DNA of 36,467 bases from Methanomicrobiales archaeon (GTDB lineage: Archaea > Halobacteriota > Methanomicrobia > Methanomicrobiales > Methanospirillaceae). The first letter of the stretch is position 1. Each line of letters opens with the position of its first letter. Positions 7,695 through 15,769 of this stretch are shown here, in pieces. Location of the stretch: assembly GCA_013415565.1 (NCBI GenBank), contig JAAEET010000016.1:1-36467 (forward strand), in the 5' to 3' direction. Under the pieces are notes generated by a model. That model did no database searches. It saw nothing but the letters and a program-made list of their open reading frames with translations, and was not told where the DNA came from. Both the position numbers and the translations under genes were made by a program.

Positions 7695-7747
7695 AAAGAT
7701 TTAGCCGTCACTCATGAAAGCACCATGCAGTGCCGGAATCCCGGCAC
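7695..7747 (+). promoter_or_regulatory. Promoter and 5'-leader hairpin of the second secreted paralogue
   Basis: A weak TATA-like element (AAAGATTTAG, 7695-7704) precedes a perfect stem of GTGCCGG (7730-7736), loop AATC, CCGGCAC (7741-7747). As in paralogue 1, the stem lies about 25 bases after the TATA and 18 bases before the start codon. The flanking bases CAGTGCCGG are the same in both leaders. Confidence 0.55.
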
Positions 7748-7765
7748 CTGTGCAGGAGGAATGCA

Positions 7766-8635
7766 ATGAAAAAAATCCTTACCTTGACATTTATCGCCTG
7801 TATCCTGCTCTGCGGATACGCACTCGCCGATGTCGGCATCCCTTCAGTTCCTGAGACGCAAGGTATCGTGACCTCCACCTCGCTGAATGCGGTGGGCAAC
7901 TTCGCGACCGCGACGGAAATCCAGTGGAGGAGCACCAATGCTCCGGTGGGATTGCCGAACATCCCGCCGCTGGCCACCGAAAGATCAGGTATCTATGAAT
8001 CGACCTACACCGAAGATACCCAGTCCCATGGTGTCGGCCTCATGATGTACGACAAGGAGCTCGATGTGGAGACCAGCGACCAGATCACCGGGCAGTGGAA
8101 CATTGAAGCCACCAAGCAGATCGCATTTATTGGCATCGACGGGGCTCATGTCGTTTCGAGCGATGCGATCATGGTCGATGGCGCATCAACGTCGTACTAT
8201 ACGCCGTTTGCCGTGGTCTGCCCGTTTGCCGCGGATGAGACGCTGTGGACCCCGTATTACTGCAACCGGGCCGAGGCAGGAAGCACCATCGATATGACGG
8301 TGGCAAATGCCAGGACCACCACCACCGATCGGTTCGTCATGTCAATTGGACCACAACCGAATCCGGCGGCCGGGAGTGGAAACGTCGAGCTCAACCATGA
8401 CATCCGCGTCACGGAACTTGTGGCTGATGTTCCCTCGAGCGGGCTGGCATCCGCATATCTGGATGTTCTGGTTCAGGAAGCACGCGGTTTCCAGGGCACT
8501 GCCTGGGCAGGTCCGGGTGGCCCGCCGAACACGGTTCTCATGGAGCGGATCGAGTTCTCCGAAGAGACCAGTGCCGATGGTGCCGTGACCCTGTTCGAGA
8601 AGCTGATGCACTACGAATCGGGTATTGTGCGGTAA
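7766..8635 (+). CDS. Secreted protein of unknown function, tandem paralogue 2
   Basis: A 289-residue exported protein, closely related to the preceding gene along its whole length. The start at 7766 has GGAGGAA seven bases upstream and gives a signal peptide (MKKILTLTFIACILLCGYAL, cut after ALA). The mature protein shares ITGQWNIEATKQ, CNRAEAGSTIDMTVAN, TTTTDRFV, GNVELNHDIRV and RIEFSEETSADGA with paralogue 1, while the regions around residues 60-80 and 240-260 differ in length and sequence. A 70-base stretch is identical at DNA level between the two genes, which suggests gene conversion. There is no sorting tail or membrane anchor. Function unknown. Confidence 0.8.
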   Translation: MKKILTLTFIACILLCGYALADVGIPSVPETQGIVTSTSLNAVGNFATATEIQWRSTNAPVGLPNIPPLATERSGIYESTYTEDTQSHGVGLMMYDKELDVETSDQITGQWNIEATKQIAFIGIDGAHVVSSDAIMVDGASTSYYTPFAVVCPFAADETLWTPYYCNRAEAGSTIDMTVANARTTTTDRFVMSIGPQPNPAAGSGNVELNHDIRVTELVADVPSSGLASAYLDVLVQEARGFQGTAWAGPGGPPNTVLMERIEFSEETSADGAVTLFEKLMHYESGIVR

Positions 8636-8644
8636 GAACAGAAA

Positions 8645-8670
8645 ACCGGATTTTTCCGGTATTTTTTTTT
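8645..8670 (+). terminator. Hairpin terminator after the second secreted paralogue
   Basis: ACCGG (8645-8649), loop ATTTTT, CCGGT (8656-8660), then A and nine Ts (8662-8670). It separates the secreted-protein genes from the convergent tfs gene. Confidence 0.7.
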
Positions 8671-8708
8671 GAACCAGTGAAGATACGTTGTCCGGGAATT
8701 ATCAGGAA

Positions 8709-9032
8709 TCAGTCGTATTCGCGCCAGGTATGACCGCACTCGCAGCACCGGAAGAACCGTACCTCGCTCTCATCGGCAGACCGGAGCTGGCGGAGCCACC
8801 AGAAGGCGAGGTTGTGCTCGCATTTCGGACACTTGACAGCGATGGTGGGAAGCGTCCTGACGGTTTCCTCATCCTCGACGATGACGATCTCCTTTTCACT
8901 TCTCTTTCTCTTGATCTGGAGTTGATCGTCATCGGTGATCTTCCGGATGTACCCGCATTTCCGGCATTTCAATTGGCCCCCGGATGAGATCATCAGGCTC
9001 TTGCACTCGGGACAGAACATTGCTTTACTCAT
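8709..9032 (-). CDS. tfs: Transcription factor S (TFIIS/RPB9-like RNA cleavage factor)
   Basis: TFS rescues stalled archaeal RNA polymerase by stimulating cleavage of the RNA 3' end. The 107-residue protein has an N-terminal zinc ribbon (CPECKSLM ... CRKCGY) and a C-terminal TFIIS-type ribbon (CPKCEHNLAFWWLRQLRSAD, then CCECGHTW). The acidic tip of the second ribbon, RSADE, carries the D-E pair needed for cleavage. The start at 9032 is the family N-terminus; the frame runs much further upstream but that part is the antisense of artA. Length matches the family. Confidence 0.94.
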   Translation of the reverse strand: MSKAMFCPECKSLMISSGGQLKCRKCGYIRKITDDDQLQIKRKRSEKEIVIVEDEETVRTLPTIAVKCPKCEHNLAFWWLRQLRSADESEVRFFRCCECGHTWREYD

Positions 9033-9137
9033 GCGATCACATGCATGATTAAGGCTTGGATAACGTCGTTTCGGGGATTGAACGCCCGGAGTTCCCCATC
9101 GCAACCCTTTTTCCGCCCGGCACCGATTATATTGGGA

Positions 9138-9944
9138 ATGAACGAGTACCTGGTGCTGGTCTCCTGCATTTTCTTCCTGGCCTTTCTCATCCCGACGGCA
9201 ATCCGGAACTGGTGTGCCGTGTTCGGGTGGACAGCCATGGTGCTCTTCCTCTTTGCCGAAATACCGTACTATCTCTCGATCAACAACTACCTGTACCCGA
9301 CCCTGGCAGTCCTCTCGGTTCCGTTCCTCCTGATAACGGCAAAATACCTGGTACGCGGCGATGCACGGGTGGAGCAGCTCTCCCGGGCAGCCGCTGTCGC
9401 ATTTCTGGTCTATGCCCCGTTCGCGTTCACACCTCTCGGCGACTGGCTGATATCGGTGGTGGTCGGCCAGACCCTCTGGCTGGTGAACGCGCTTGGTCAT
9501 GATGCCCTGCTGGCGGCGTGGAACATGGTGATCAGGAACGGGTTCCGGGTCGAGATCATCCTCGCCTGTACCGGGATCCAGGCCATAGCCATCATGCTCG
9601 GGGTCGCGGCTGCGGTACCGACCACCACCCGGCAGAAGATCTTCTCGTTCCTGCTCATCGTCCCGACAATCTACATCCTGAACCTTGTCAGGAACACGGC
9701 GGTCATCATTGCCTACACCGGCCAGTGGTTCCCCTATCTCCCGTCAATTGCCGGGAACGGGGAATTCGGCTACGAAAGTTTCTTCTGGGCTCATAATGTC
9801 ATTGCCGAGCTGCTGGCCCTGGTACTCCTGGTCGGCATCGCGTACTCCCTGTTCCGGATCATCCCGGGGCTTGCCGACCTCGCTGCAGATCTTACCCGCC
9901 TGTATTCCGGGGAGGTCAGGAGAGTCTTTTATAAAGATAGATGA
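9138..9944 (+). CDS. artA: Archaeosortase A
   Basis: ArtA is an integral membrane transpeptidase that removes the PGF-CTERM tail of surface proteins and links them to a membrane lipid. The 268-residue protein has about eight hydrophobic segments. The catalytic cysteine C144 is in ACTGIQAIA; the conserved arginine R185 is in LNLVRNTAVI, 41 residues on, the same spacing as recalled for the characterised Haloferax enzyme; H219 lies in FFWAHNVIAE. I chose the ATG at 9138, where the hydrophobic N-terminus begins; the longer frame adds 31 residues of non-membrane sequence. No PGF-CTERM substrate is visible in this window. It ends 29 bases inside the convergent lipid-synthesis gene. Confidence 0.9.
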   Translation: MNEYLVLVSCIFFLAFLIPTAIRNWCAVFGWTAMVLFLFAEIPYYLSINNYLYPTLAVLSVPFLLITAKYLVRGDARVEQLSRAAAVAFLVYAPFAFTPLGDWLISVVVGQTLWLVNALGHDALLAAWNMVIRNGFRVEIILACTGIQAIAIMLGVAAAVPTTTRQKIFSFLLIVPTIYILNLVRNTAVIIAYTGQWFPYLPSIAGNGEFGYESFFWAHNVIAELLALVLLVGIAYSLFRIIPGLADLAADLTRLYSGEVRRVFYKDR

Positions 9945-10548
9945 TCCGCTGGAGTGCGGAGAGGTTGGTCCCGATGGCGATCAGCAGCACGGCGACCCAG
10001 ATGAACCCCGTCAGGCCGCCTACGATGAGCACGAGGATGGTCTCCGGGCGTCCGAAAAATCCGACCCCCTCGAGGGGGTCCTCGATCTTGCCGTCGATTC
10101 GTTCCTCGTAGCCGGTCTCTGCATACACCACCGGCTTGATGAAGGTATTCATCAGCGACCCGATGATGGCGATCGCCACGATCGCGAAATCACTGGCAGC
10201 GGGCAGGTCACTGAACCGTGACAGGATGGCGATTCCGGAGAGCCCGATTCCGAGGATGACCAGGGCATCGACATACTTGTCGACGATCCAGTCGAAGACC
10301 GCACCGAACCGGGTCTCCTTCTCGGTCCTCCGGGCAACACTCCCGTCCACCAGATCGAGGACCGCCGAGAGAAAAAGGAAGATGCTGCCGACAACAAACA
10401 TCCGGTAGAAGTAACAGACCGCACAGAGTAGTCCGAAGAGGAGCGAGAGGAAGGAGATCTGGTTCGGAGTTATCCCGGCCCTGCAGAAGACGGTGGCGAT
10501 CGGCTCGACGTATTTGAGGAGCCGCGGCCGGAGTGCGGTTATATTCAT
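9916..10548 (-). CDS. CDP-alcohol phosphatidyltransferase (archaetidylinositol phosphate synthase-like)
   Basis: A membrane enzyme that transfers a polar alcohol phosphate onto CDP-archaeol to make a polar lipid head group. The 210-residue protein has the complete family signature D-G-x2-A-R-x8-G-x3-D-x3-D (from DGSVAR to WIVD, about residues 68-90) and about six membrane helices. Length fits archaetidylinositol phosphate synthase better than the longer archaetidylserine synthases, but substrate cannot be read from the sequence. It is convergent with artA, and ArtA action depends on membrane lipids, so the pairing may be functional. A TATA-like element (AGTATTTATCC, 10573-10583) lies 25 bases before the ATG, suggesting a leaderless mRNA. 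Confidence 0.85.
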   Translation of the reverse strand: MNITALRPRLLKYVEPIATVFCRAGITPNQISFLSLLFGLLCAVCYFYRMFVVGSIFLFLSAVLDLVDGSVARRTEKETRFGAVFDWIVDKYVDALVILGIGLSGIAILSRFSDLPAASDFAIVAIAIIGSLMNTFIKPVVYAETGYEERIDGKIEDPLEGVGFFGRPETILVLIVGGLTGFIWVAVLLIAIGTNLSALQRIIYLYKRLS

Positions 10549-10572
10549 GGATCATCTAAGTAGCATCGCACA

Positions 10573-10583
10573 GGATAAATACT
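10573..10583 (-). promoter_or_regulatory. TATA box of the CDP-alcohol phosphatidyltransferase gene
   Basis: The minus strand reads AGTATTTATCC. Its 3' edge lies 25 bases from the start codon at 10548, predicting transcription starting at or next to the ATG. Confidence 0.5.
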
Positions 10584-10658
10584 AGCTTTGCCGGGACACT
10601 CTTCTGTTCAGACAATGATATTACATAGCAGGACGAACGTTCTTGGAAGGAGTCTCTC

Positions 10659-11372
10659 GTGGAAGTATCACCGGACCGGCCGCATGTGCTGATGATGTCG
10701 GAGATTACCGCCGATGGAAAGCTGACGCTGAAGAAGGGGTGCTCGAGCAAGATCCTGATGAAGTACATGGATCACGCCACCGAAATCCTCCTCCACCAGA
10801 CGAGGGCGGCGAGCGATGCCATCATGGTCGGATCAAACACCATCCGGATCGACAACTCGTTTCTTACCGTGAGATATGTCGAGGGCGACAACCCGGTGCG
10901 GGTGATTCCCGCGAGCATGGCCGACATCCCTCCTGATGCGAATGTACTCTCCCCCGATGCAACGACCATTATCGCGGTCTCGGAGAAAGCGCCCCGGGGA
11001 CGGGTGGATGCGCTGAGGAGAGCGGGGGCGACCATCGTGCTCGCCGGGACCGATCACGTCTCGCTCCCCAGGCTCATGCAGATCCTCTCTGCAGACTTCG
11101 GGATACGGAAGCTCATGATCGAGGGAGGCCCGACCCTGAACTGGCACATGCTCCATCACCGGCTCGTTGACGAGATCCGGCTCATTCACCTCCCTTTCAT
11201 CGTCGGCGGCTCTGATACTCCCTCGCTGGTCGGGGGTATGCACATAGAGTCCGAGGAGGAGATGATCCGATTGTCCCTGAAGAACTTTTTCCTGTGCGGG
11301 ACCAACCTGGTAACCGAGTACGATGTCCTCTATACCGGCGGGGGCGGGGGAGATGCTGCCGGATCCGGCTGA
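10659..11372 (+). CDS. arfC: 2,5-diamino-6-ribosylamino-pyrimidinone 5'-phosphate reductase
   Basis: This reductase acts in the archaeal branch of riboflavin (and hence F420/FAD) synthesis, reducing the ribosyl side chain of the GTP-derived pyrimidine with NAD(P)H. The 237-residue protein has the RibD C-terminal/dihydrofolate-reductase-like fold signatures: MSEITADGKLTL, DAIMVGSNTIRIDN, LMIEGGPTLNWHML and PFIVGGSDTPSLVGG. The start is the GTG at 10659, with GGAAGGAG seven bases upstream. The last 12 residues (YTGGGGGDAAGSG) look like an unstructured extension and overlap the sppA start by 20 bases. Confidence 0.92.
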   Translation: MEVSPDRPHVLMMSEITADGKLTLKKGCSSKILMKYMDHATEILLHQTRAASDAIMVGSNTIRIDNSFLTVRYVEGDNPVRVIPASMADIPPDANVLSPDATTIIAVSEKAPRGRVDALRRAGATIVLAGTDHVSLPRLMQILSADFGIRKLMIEGGPTLNWHMLHHRLVDEIRLIHLPFIVGGSDTPSLVGGMHIESEEEMIRLSLKNFFLCGTNLVTEYDVLYTGGGGGDAAGSG

Positions 11373-12117
11373 CCAGAAGTCGCGGAAGAAAAGCCATATC
11401 CTCTTTATCATCGCGATACTCGCGGTTATTCTTGCGGCTGCCGTCATCGCGGTCATGCTGCCTCAGTTTTCCCGGGAGCTGGGTATCTCGGTCATCGGCA
11501 TCGAGGGGGTCATCGTCACCGGGGAGTCCGGCAACGGGTATGCCGGAAGTGTGTCGGTCGGGGGGGCGATCCGGAATGCAGCCGACGATCCGATGGTCGA
11601 TGCCATCGTGCTCCGTATCAACAGCCCCGGGGGCACCCCGGCGGGCGCCCAGGAGATCGTGGCCGACATCCTGTATGCAAAAGAGCGGAAACCGGTGGTC
11701 GTTTCGATGGGGGATATCGCGACGTCGTCGGCCTATTATATCAGCGCCTATGCTGACCGGATCTATGCCAGCCCCGATACCCTCACCGGAGGTATCGGCA
11801 CCGCCTGGATCTTCACGGACATCAGCGGCTGGATGACGGAGGAGAACCTGGAGGTCGAGGTGATCAAATCGGGCAGCATGAAAGATATGGGAGCGGAATA
11901 CCGCCCCCTCACCGAAGAAGAACGGCAATACGCCGGGGAGATCGTGAACCAGAGCGCCGAGCGGTTCATGAGGGATATCCTCTCCCAGCGCCCGATTGAC
12001 CGGAGCATGATCGAGGATGCGCGTATATTCCGCGGGGAAGAAGCACTCGATCTCGGCCTGATCGACGAGATCGGCAATCTCCATGACGCTATTGCCGGTG
12101 CCCGGACCCTTTCGTGA
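11353..12117 (+). CDS. sppA: Signal peptide peptidase SppA-like membrane protease (family S49)
   Basis: A membrane-anchored serine protease that degrades cleaved signal peptides and other membrane-embedded fragments. The 254-residue protein has one N-terminal membrane anchor (about residues 15-36) followed by the S49 domain: INSPGGTPAG (residues 90-98), the serine segment MGDIATSSAYYISA, and SGSMKDMG. By position the catalytic serine is S125 and the lysine K177, 52 residues apart, as in the Bacillus enzyme. The serine lies in A-T-S-S-A-Y rather than the common A-A-S-G-G-Y. The start at 11353 follows a run of Gs that may serve as ribosome site. Co-transcribed with arfC. Confidence 0.9.
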   Translation: MLPDPADQKSRKKSHILFIIAILAVILAAAVIAVMLPQFSRELGISVIGIEGVIVTGESGNGYAGSVSVGGAIRNAADDPMVDAIVLRINSPGGTPAGAQEIVADILYAKERKPVVVSMGDIATSSAYYISAYADRIYASPDTLTGGIGTAWIFTDISGWMTEENLEVEVIKSGSMKDMGAEYRPLTEEERQYAGEIVNQSAERFMRDILSQRPIDRSMIEDARIFRGEEALDLGLIDEIGNLHDAIAGARTLS

Positions 12118-12158
12118 AAGGGAGGATCAGATCTGCACCACGCGGCCCCGGTCGTCAA

Positions 12159-13427
12159 TCAGATCATCATCAGCGGGTCGGCCTTCATATACTCCCGGCA
12201 GATGGTGGTGGCATACTGTCCGGGTGGAAGGGAGAACGAGAGCCGTACGGAGTCCTCCCCGATACCTGATGAGATGTCTGCGGAGAGGGAGATCGGCCGT
12301 GCAGCCCCCTCAAACCTCGTGTTCACGAGCTCGCGCACTGAACAGAAATCTTCCTCCCGGATTCCGTCATCTTCGAGAAGCGACGCCATGACATCATGGT
12401 CGGCGTACTCCGGGGCCGAGGGGCTACAGCCCGGCATCCTCAGGGCAATCCGGCACCGCCCCCGCTGGAGCTGAAGCCGGGCACTTCCGATGTTTCTTTC
12501 GGTGACCCGGTCCTCGCGGCCGTGCTCGAAGACGAGGCGGTCACCCGGGAGGGGGTCGGTCAGGGTGCCCCCCTCCCGGATCCGTGCGGAAAGGGCCGTG
12601 TTGAAGAGCCACGACTGGTATGCGCTCACGAACAGGGAGAGGATCTTCGGAGGAAGGATTGCCAGTGCGCCCCGGTAATCGCCGGGTTTTCCGTCCAGAT
12701 AATGAAGCATCGATCGCTCGTAGGCCAGAGGCAGGGGGAACTCCCTGATTGCTGATGCGGTATCCCCGGAAGAAAGGAACGACAATCGTGCGGAACGGAC
12801 CTCTTCCGGTTCCCCCGGGAAGGCCTCCCCGATGTAGCAGAGCACTGCTCCCTCATAATCTCTTTTCAGGAGGTGCCTGCCCACGGTATGCGTGATCGGC
12901 CGCATCACCCCGAACCGCTGGATCCCGAAATAGTTCGGCACCGCGGTTTTGCAGACCTCCGATACCTGCGCCACGATACCGGCCAGCCCCTCCGATGCAA
13001 CCTCCCGGATGGTGATGTGAAACCGGTTCGCCGTATGCGACCCGAGCGTGATCGGGGAGTGGCTCCTCCCGACCACCTCGAGCCTGATATCGCGCAGCCG
13101 CACCCGGCCGATATCCTCTTCGGAGATGCCGGGAATCGAGATCACCTGGCTGGTAACGGCATGCTTGTCCTTCGTTCCGGCAAAGCCTATCCTCCGGTAG
13201 GAGATGCCCAGCCGCCGGGCGATCTCCCGGAGCGCCCGCTGCTGGTCCCAGTCCTTCTTGGTCAGGCGGAGGATCAGGTATGGACCGTCATCGCCGGTAA
13301 CCGGGGGGATCTCTTCGACAATGAAATCCTCGGGATCCGTCCGGAGCCTCCCCCCGATTCCCGGGGTGTCGCTGGCATAGTAGTGCATGCCGAGGGCCAG
13401 CTCGAGGGGAAAGCTGCTTTCCATCAT
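12159..13427 (-). CDS. truD: tRNA pseudouridine synthase TruD
   Basis: TruD converts uridine 13 of tRNA to pseudouridine; archaeal and eukaryotic members can also act on other tRNA sites. The 422-residue protein has the family motif GFAGTKDKHAVTSQ with the catalytic aspartate D87, plus NYFGIQRFG and the inserted domain expected in archaeal members. Two consecutive ATGs at 13427 and 13424 overlap the pth2 stop, so the two genes are translationally coupled. Length is normal for archaea. The stop lies 41 bases from the convergent sppA stop. Confidence 0.95.
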   Translation of the reverse strand: MMESSFPLELALGMHYYASDTPGIGGRLRTDPEDFIVEEIPPVTGDDGPYLILRLTKKDWDQQRALREIARRLGISYRRIGFAGTKDKHAVTSQVISIPGISEEDIGRVRLRDIRLEVVGRSHSPITLGSHTANRFHITIREVASEGLAGIVAQVSEVCKTAVPNYFGIQRFGVMRPITHTVGRHLLKRDYEGAVLCYIGEAFPGEPEEVRSARLSFLSSGDTASAIREFPLPLAYERSMLHYLDGKPGDYRGALAILPPKILSLFVSAYQSWLFNTALSARIREGGTLTDPLPGDRLVFEHGREDRVTERNIGSARLQLQRGRCRIALRMPGCSPSAPEYADHDVMASLLEDDGIREEDFCSVRELVNTRFEGAARPISLSADISSGIGEDSVRLSFSLPPGQYATTICREYMKADPLMMI

Positions 13428-13786
13428 AGCAGCGAAAGCGATCCGGTGATCCGGTCCATGTCCTCTGCCTTTGCCGGACCAATTCCGAGCGCGGTTACTG
13501 TTCCCGGCGGAATCTCGGTCATCCCGGCATCCTGCACCAGTGCTGCGGCGATTCCCGCCGCTTCGGCAATGACCTTCAGCTCGTAGAGATCGCGCTCACC
13601 GGCGACCTTCAGGACCACTTTCTTCTGCCCCTCCGCCAGCCACTTGCGCCGGGTGACCGCATCAGCCCTCTCGTAGGCGAGCAGCGCTGCATGGGCAGAC
13701 TGGGCACACATCTTCCCGCAGCTCATCCTGAGGTCCGAGCGGATGACCAGGCACTGCTTCCACGCAAACTGCGGACTCTTCTCCAT
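13424..13786 (-). CDS. pth2: Peptidyl-tRNA hydrolase, archaeal/eukaryotic type (Pth2)
   Basis: Pth2 cleaves the ester bond of peptidyl-tRNA dropped by ribosomes. The start at 13786 gives a 120-residue protein of standard length, beginning MEKSPQFAWKQCLVIRSDL; the frame is open 28 codons further, but that part is unlike the family. Conserved stretches are SCGKMCAQSAHAALLAYE, the GQKKVVLKV strand, AEAAGIAAALVQDAGMTEI and TALGIGPA near the end. It is the first gene of a pth2-truD operon, both acting on tRNA. It is divergent from the flavoprotein gene at 13914. Confidence 0.95.
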   Translation of the reverse strand: MEKSPQFAWKQCLVIRSDLRMSCGKMCAQSAHAALLAYERADAVTRRKWLAEGQKKVVLKVAGERDLYELKVIAEAAGIAAALVQDAGMTEIPPGTVTALGIGPAKAEDMDRITGSLSLL

Positions 13787-13913
13787 GATGCACTCAGGTT
13801 GCACCGCACCCATCAAATAGGTGGCCTCATACGAAGACGGAGCGGGCGGCGAAGGAGCCTGCCAAATCATGATAGTATGTGAGGTTCCATGGAATGAGTA
13901 CGGGACGCGACTG

Positions 13914-15068
13914 ATGCGACACTATGATGTGGTGGTGGTCGGAGCCGGGCCGGCCGGGAGTGCCGCTGCCCGGCACTGCGCCGAGCAGGGACTCTCCACC
14001 TGCCTCATCGAGGAGCACGGGACCATCGGCTACCCGGTCCAGTGCGCCGGACTCCTCTCGGAGGCTGCTTTCCGGGAGTGCAGGGTATCACGGCGATCGA
14101 TCCTCCATGAAGTCTCCGGTGCCCGGATCATTACCGCACAGGGATCTGAGCTCTCGTTTGATGCGGGCAGGACACGTGCCTTCGTGGCCGACCGTGCAAT
14201 CCTTGACCGGGAGATGGCGATGCATGCTGCCGATGCAGGAGCGGATGTGCGGCTGAAGACGGCATATTCCGGCAGGAAAGGACAGGCGGTCAGGACGCGG
14301 GGGGTGCACGGGAGAGGGGAAATCCCCTTCAGGGTCCTGATCGCAGCCGACGGGCCGAGGAGTCCGGTCGCCCGATCACTGGGGATGCCGCGCCCCCCGA
14401 TCTTCCTTGCGGGACTCCAGGCGGAGATCATCCGGCACATGGATGGCTCGCACGTCGAACTTTACCCTGACGCATCACCGGAGTTCTTCGGCTGGGTCAT
14501 CCCGATCGGGAAAGGGCGGGCACGGATTGGTCTGGCCGGAACACAGGACATACCGGAGAGGTTCAGAATGTTCTGCCGGGGCATCTGCGACGGAGGGGTT
14601 ATCCACCTGGTGAGCGGGACCGTCCCGCTCGGGGTGATGGAAAAGACCTACGGTCATGCGACCCTCTTCGTCGGTGATGCGGCAGGCTTCCCCAAACCGA
14701 CTTCGGGCGGGGGGGTGTATACCGGTGTCCGGTCTGCAGCCCATGCTGCGGCAGTTGCCGGTGAGGCATGCCTGCGGAACGACACGACCGATGCCGTGCT
14801 CGCCGGATATGAACAGCGCTGGAAGGCCGATTTCGGGCGGGAACTTGAATTCGGCCTCCGCGTTTACCGTCTCCGGCAGCAGCTCTCCCCGGTTGATATC
14901 GACCGGCTGGTCCGGCTCCTCAACGATCCCGGTATCATTGATGACATCCGCCAGTTCGGGGATATGGACCGGCCGGCAGCCGTCATACGTCACCTTCTGA
15001 AAAATCCGAAATTATTTCCTGTTCTCGGCATACTGCTCAAAGGAGGAGTACGCCAAATTATCAAATAA
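13914..15068 (+). CDS. Geranylgeranyl reductase family FAD-dependent oxidoreductase
   Basis: A flavoprotein of the family that saturates the isoprenoid chains of archaeal membrane lipids (digeranylgeranylglycerophospholipid reductase and relatives). The 384-residue protein begins with a Rossmann FAD motif ([20 protein letters not shown], residues 6-25), has CAGLLSE, a second FAD-binding segment [17 protein letters not shown], and a substrate-side motif [19 protein letters not shown]. The start at 13914 is the usual N-terminus; a longer GTG-started frame adds 31 unlikely residues. Archaea often have several paralogues, so the exact substrate is not settled. A T-rich tract after the stop (15073-15080) may end transcription. 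Confidence 0.87.
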   Translation: MRHYDVVVVGAGPAGSAAARHCAEQGLSTCLIEEHGTIGYPVQCAGLLSEAAFRECRVSRRSILHEVSGARIITAQGSELSFDAGRTRAFVADRAILDREMAMHAADAGADVRLKTAYSGRKGQAVRTRGVHGRGEIPFRVLIAADGPRSPVARSLGMPRPPIFLAGLQAEIIRHMDGSHVELYPDASPEFFGWVIPIGKGRARIGLAGTQDIPERFRMFCRGICDGGVIHLVSGTVPLGVMEKTYGHATLFVGDAAGFPKPTSGGGVYTGVRSAAHAAAVAGEACLRNDTTDAVLAGYEQRWKADFGRELEFGLRVYRLRQQLSPVDIDRLVRLLNDPGIIDDIRQFGDMDRPAAVIRHLLKNPKLFPVLGILLKGGVRQIIK

Positions 15069-15088
15069 TAATCTTTTTTACCTATCAG

Positions 15089-15112
15089 TTCATACGAAAA
15101 TTCATATTCATA
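15089..15112 (+). promoter_or_regulatory. Three TTCATA repeats upstream of the metal-transporter operon
   Basis: TTCATA occurs at 15089-15094, 15101-15106 and 15107-15112, in a very AT-rich 60-base gap that ends with an AAAGGTG ribosome site before the cbiM ATG. Spacings are 12 and 6 bases. This could be an operator for a metal-sensing repressor, or it could simply contain the TATA box; it is not the NikR palindrome. Confidence 0.35.
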
Positions 15113-15127
15113 TTAAAAGGTGAAACG

Positions 15128-15769
15128 ATGCACATTCCGGACGCATTCATCCCGATCCCGCAGGCTGCGCTGTACTGGATCATTGCCCTGATCTTCATTG
15201 CCCTCTCCCTCAGGTGGGCGCGGAAAGAGATGAAAGATGATAAAATACCGCTCGTTGCCGTTCTGGCTGCAGGAATCTTCGCCATCCAGGCGATCAATAT
15301 TCCCATCCCGTGGGGGACGAGCGGCCACATGATGGGAGCAGCGCTCGCCGCAATCGTGCTCGGTTCACCGTTTGCAGCGGTGTTCGTCCTCACCCTGGTA
15401 CTGATCGTCCAGGGGGTTTTGTTCGGTGACGGAGGTCTCACCGTGATGGGTGCAAACATCATCAATATGGGGGTCATCGGTGGATTTGTCGGGTTCTACA
15501 GTTACCGGGCTCTCGTCCCGCTCTTCAAGAATATTTATCCCGCGGCATTCATCGCCGGATGGCTCTCGCTCTTCATCGCAGCCCTCGTGACCGCCGTTGA
15601 AATGGCCGTCGCCGGCACATTCCCGCTGGAACTCGGCCTCTTCTCCATGGGCCTCTACCATGCGGTCATCGGGGTGATCGAAGGAGGCATCACTGCCGTT
15701 GCAATCTACCTGATCCATACCGCCCGCCCTGATATCATGGCAGAGCCGTCGGGGGCGGTCTCCTCATGA
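15128..15769 (+). CDS. cbiM: Cobalt/nickel ECF transporter substrate-binding membrane subunit (CbiM/NikM)
   Basis: The S component that binds cobalt or nickel ions in the membrane. The 213-residue protein starts with MHIPDAF; the N-terminal amine and His2 of this MHIPD motif are metal ligands in the family. There are about six membrane helices, and a second histidine-containing segment [14 protein letters not shown]. It is the first of four genes (M, PDGLE, O, Q) whose ends overlap or are closely spaced. Cobalt is needed for corrinoids in methyltransferases and nickel for F430 and hydrogenases, so either metal is plausible; the sequence does not decide. Confidence 0.92.
   Translation: MHIPDAFIPIPQAALYWIIALIFIALSLRWARKEMKDDKIPLVAVLAAGIFAIQAINIPIPWGTSGHMMGAALAAIVLGSPFAAVFVLTLVLIVQGVLFGDGGLTVMGANIINMGVIGGFVGFYSYRALVPLFKNIYPAAFIAGWLSLFIAALVTAVEMAVAGTFPLELGLFSMGLYHAVIGVIEGGITAVAIYLIHTARPDIMAEPSGAVSS

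Noticed and set aside
7766-7830. Lipoprotein signal in secreted paralogue 2 (cysteine within ILLCGYALA)
   Set aside because: The cysteine lies inside the hydrophobic core and paralogue 1 lacks it; the ALA cleavage site explains both proteins better.
6743-8635. Secreted paralogues as archaeosortase substrates
   Set aside because: Neither C-terminus has the PGF motif, membrane helix and basic tail needed; both end in LMHYESG(M/I)VR.
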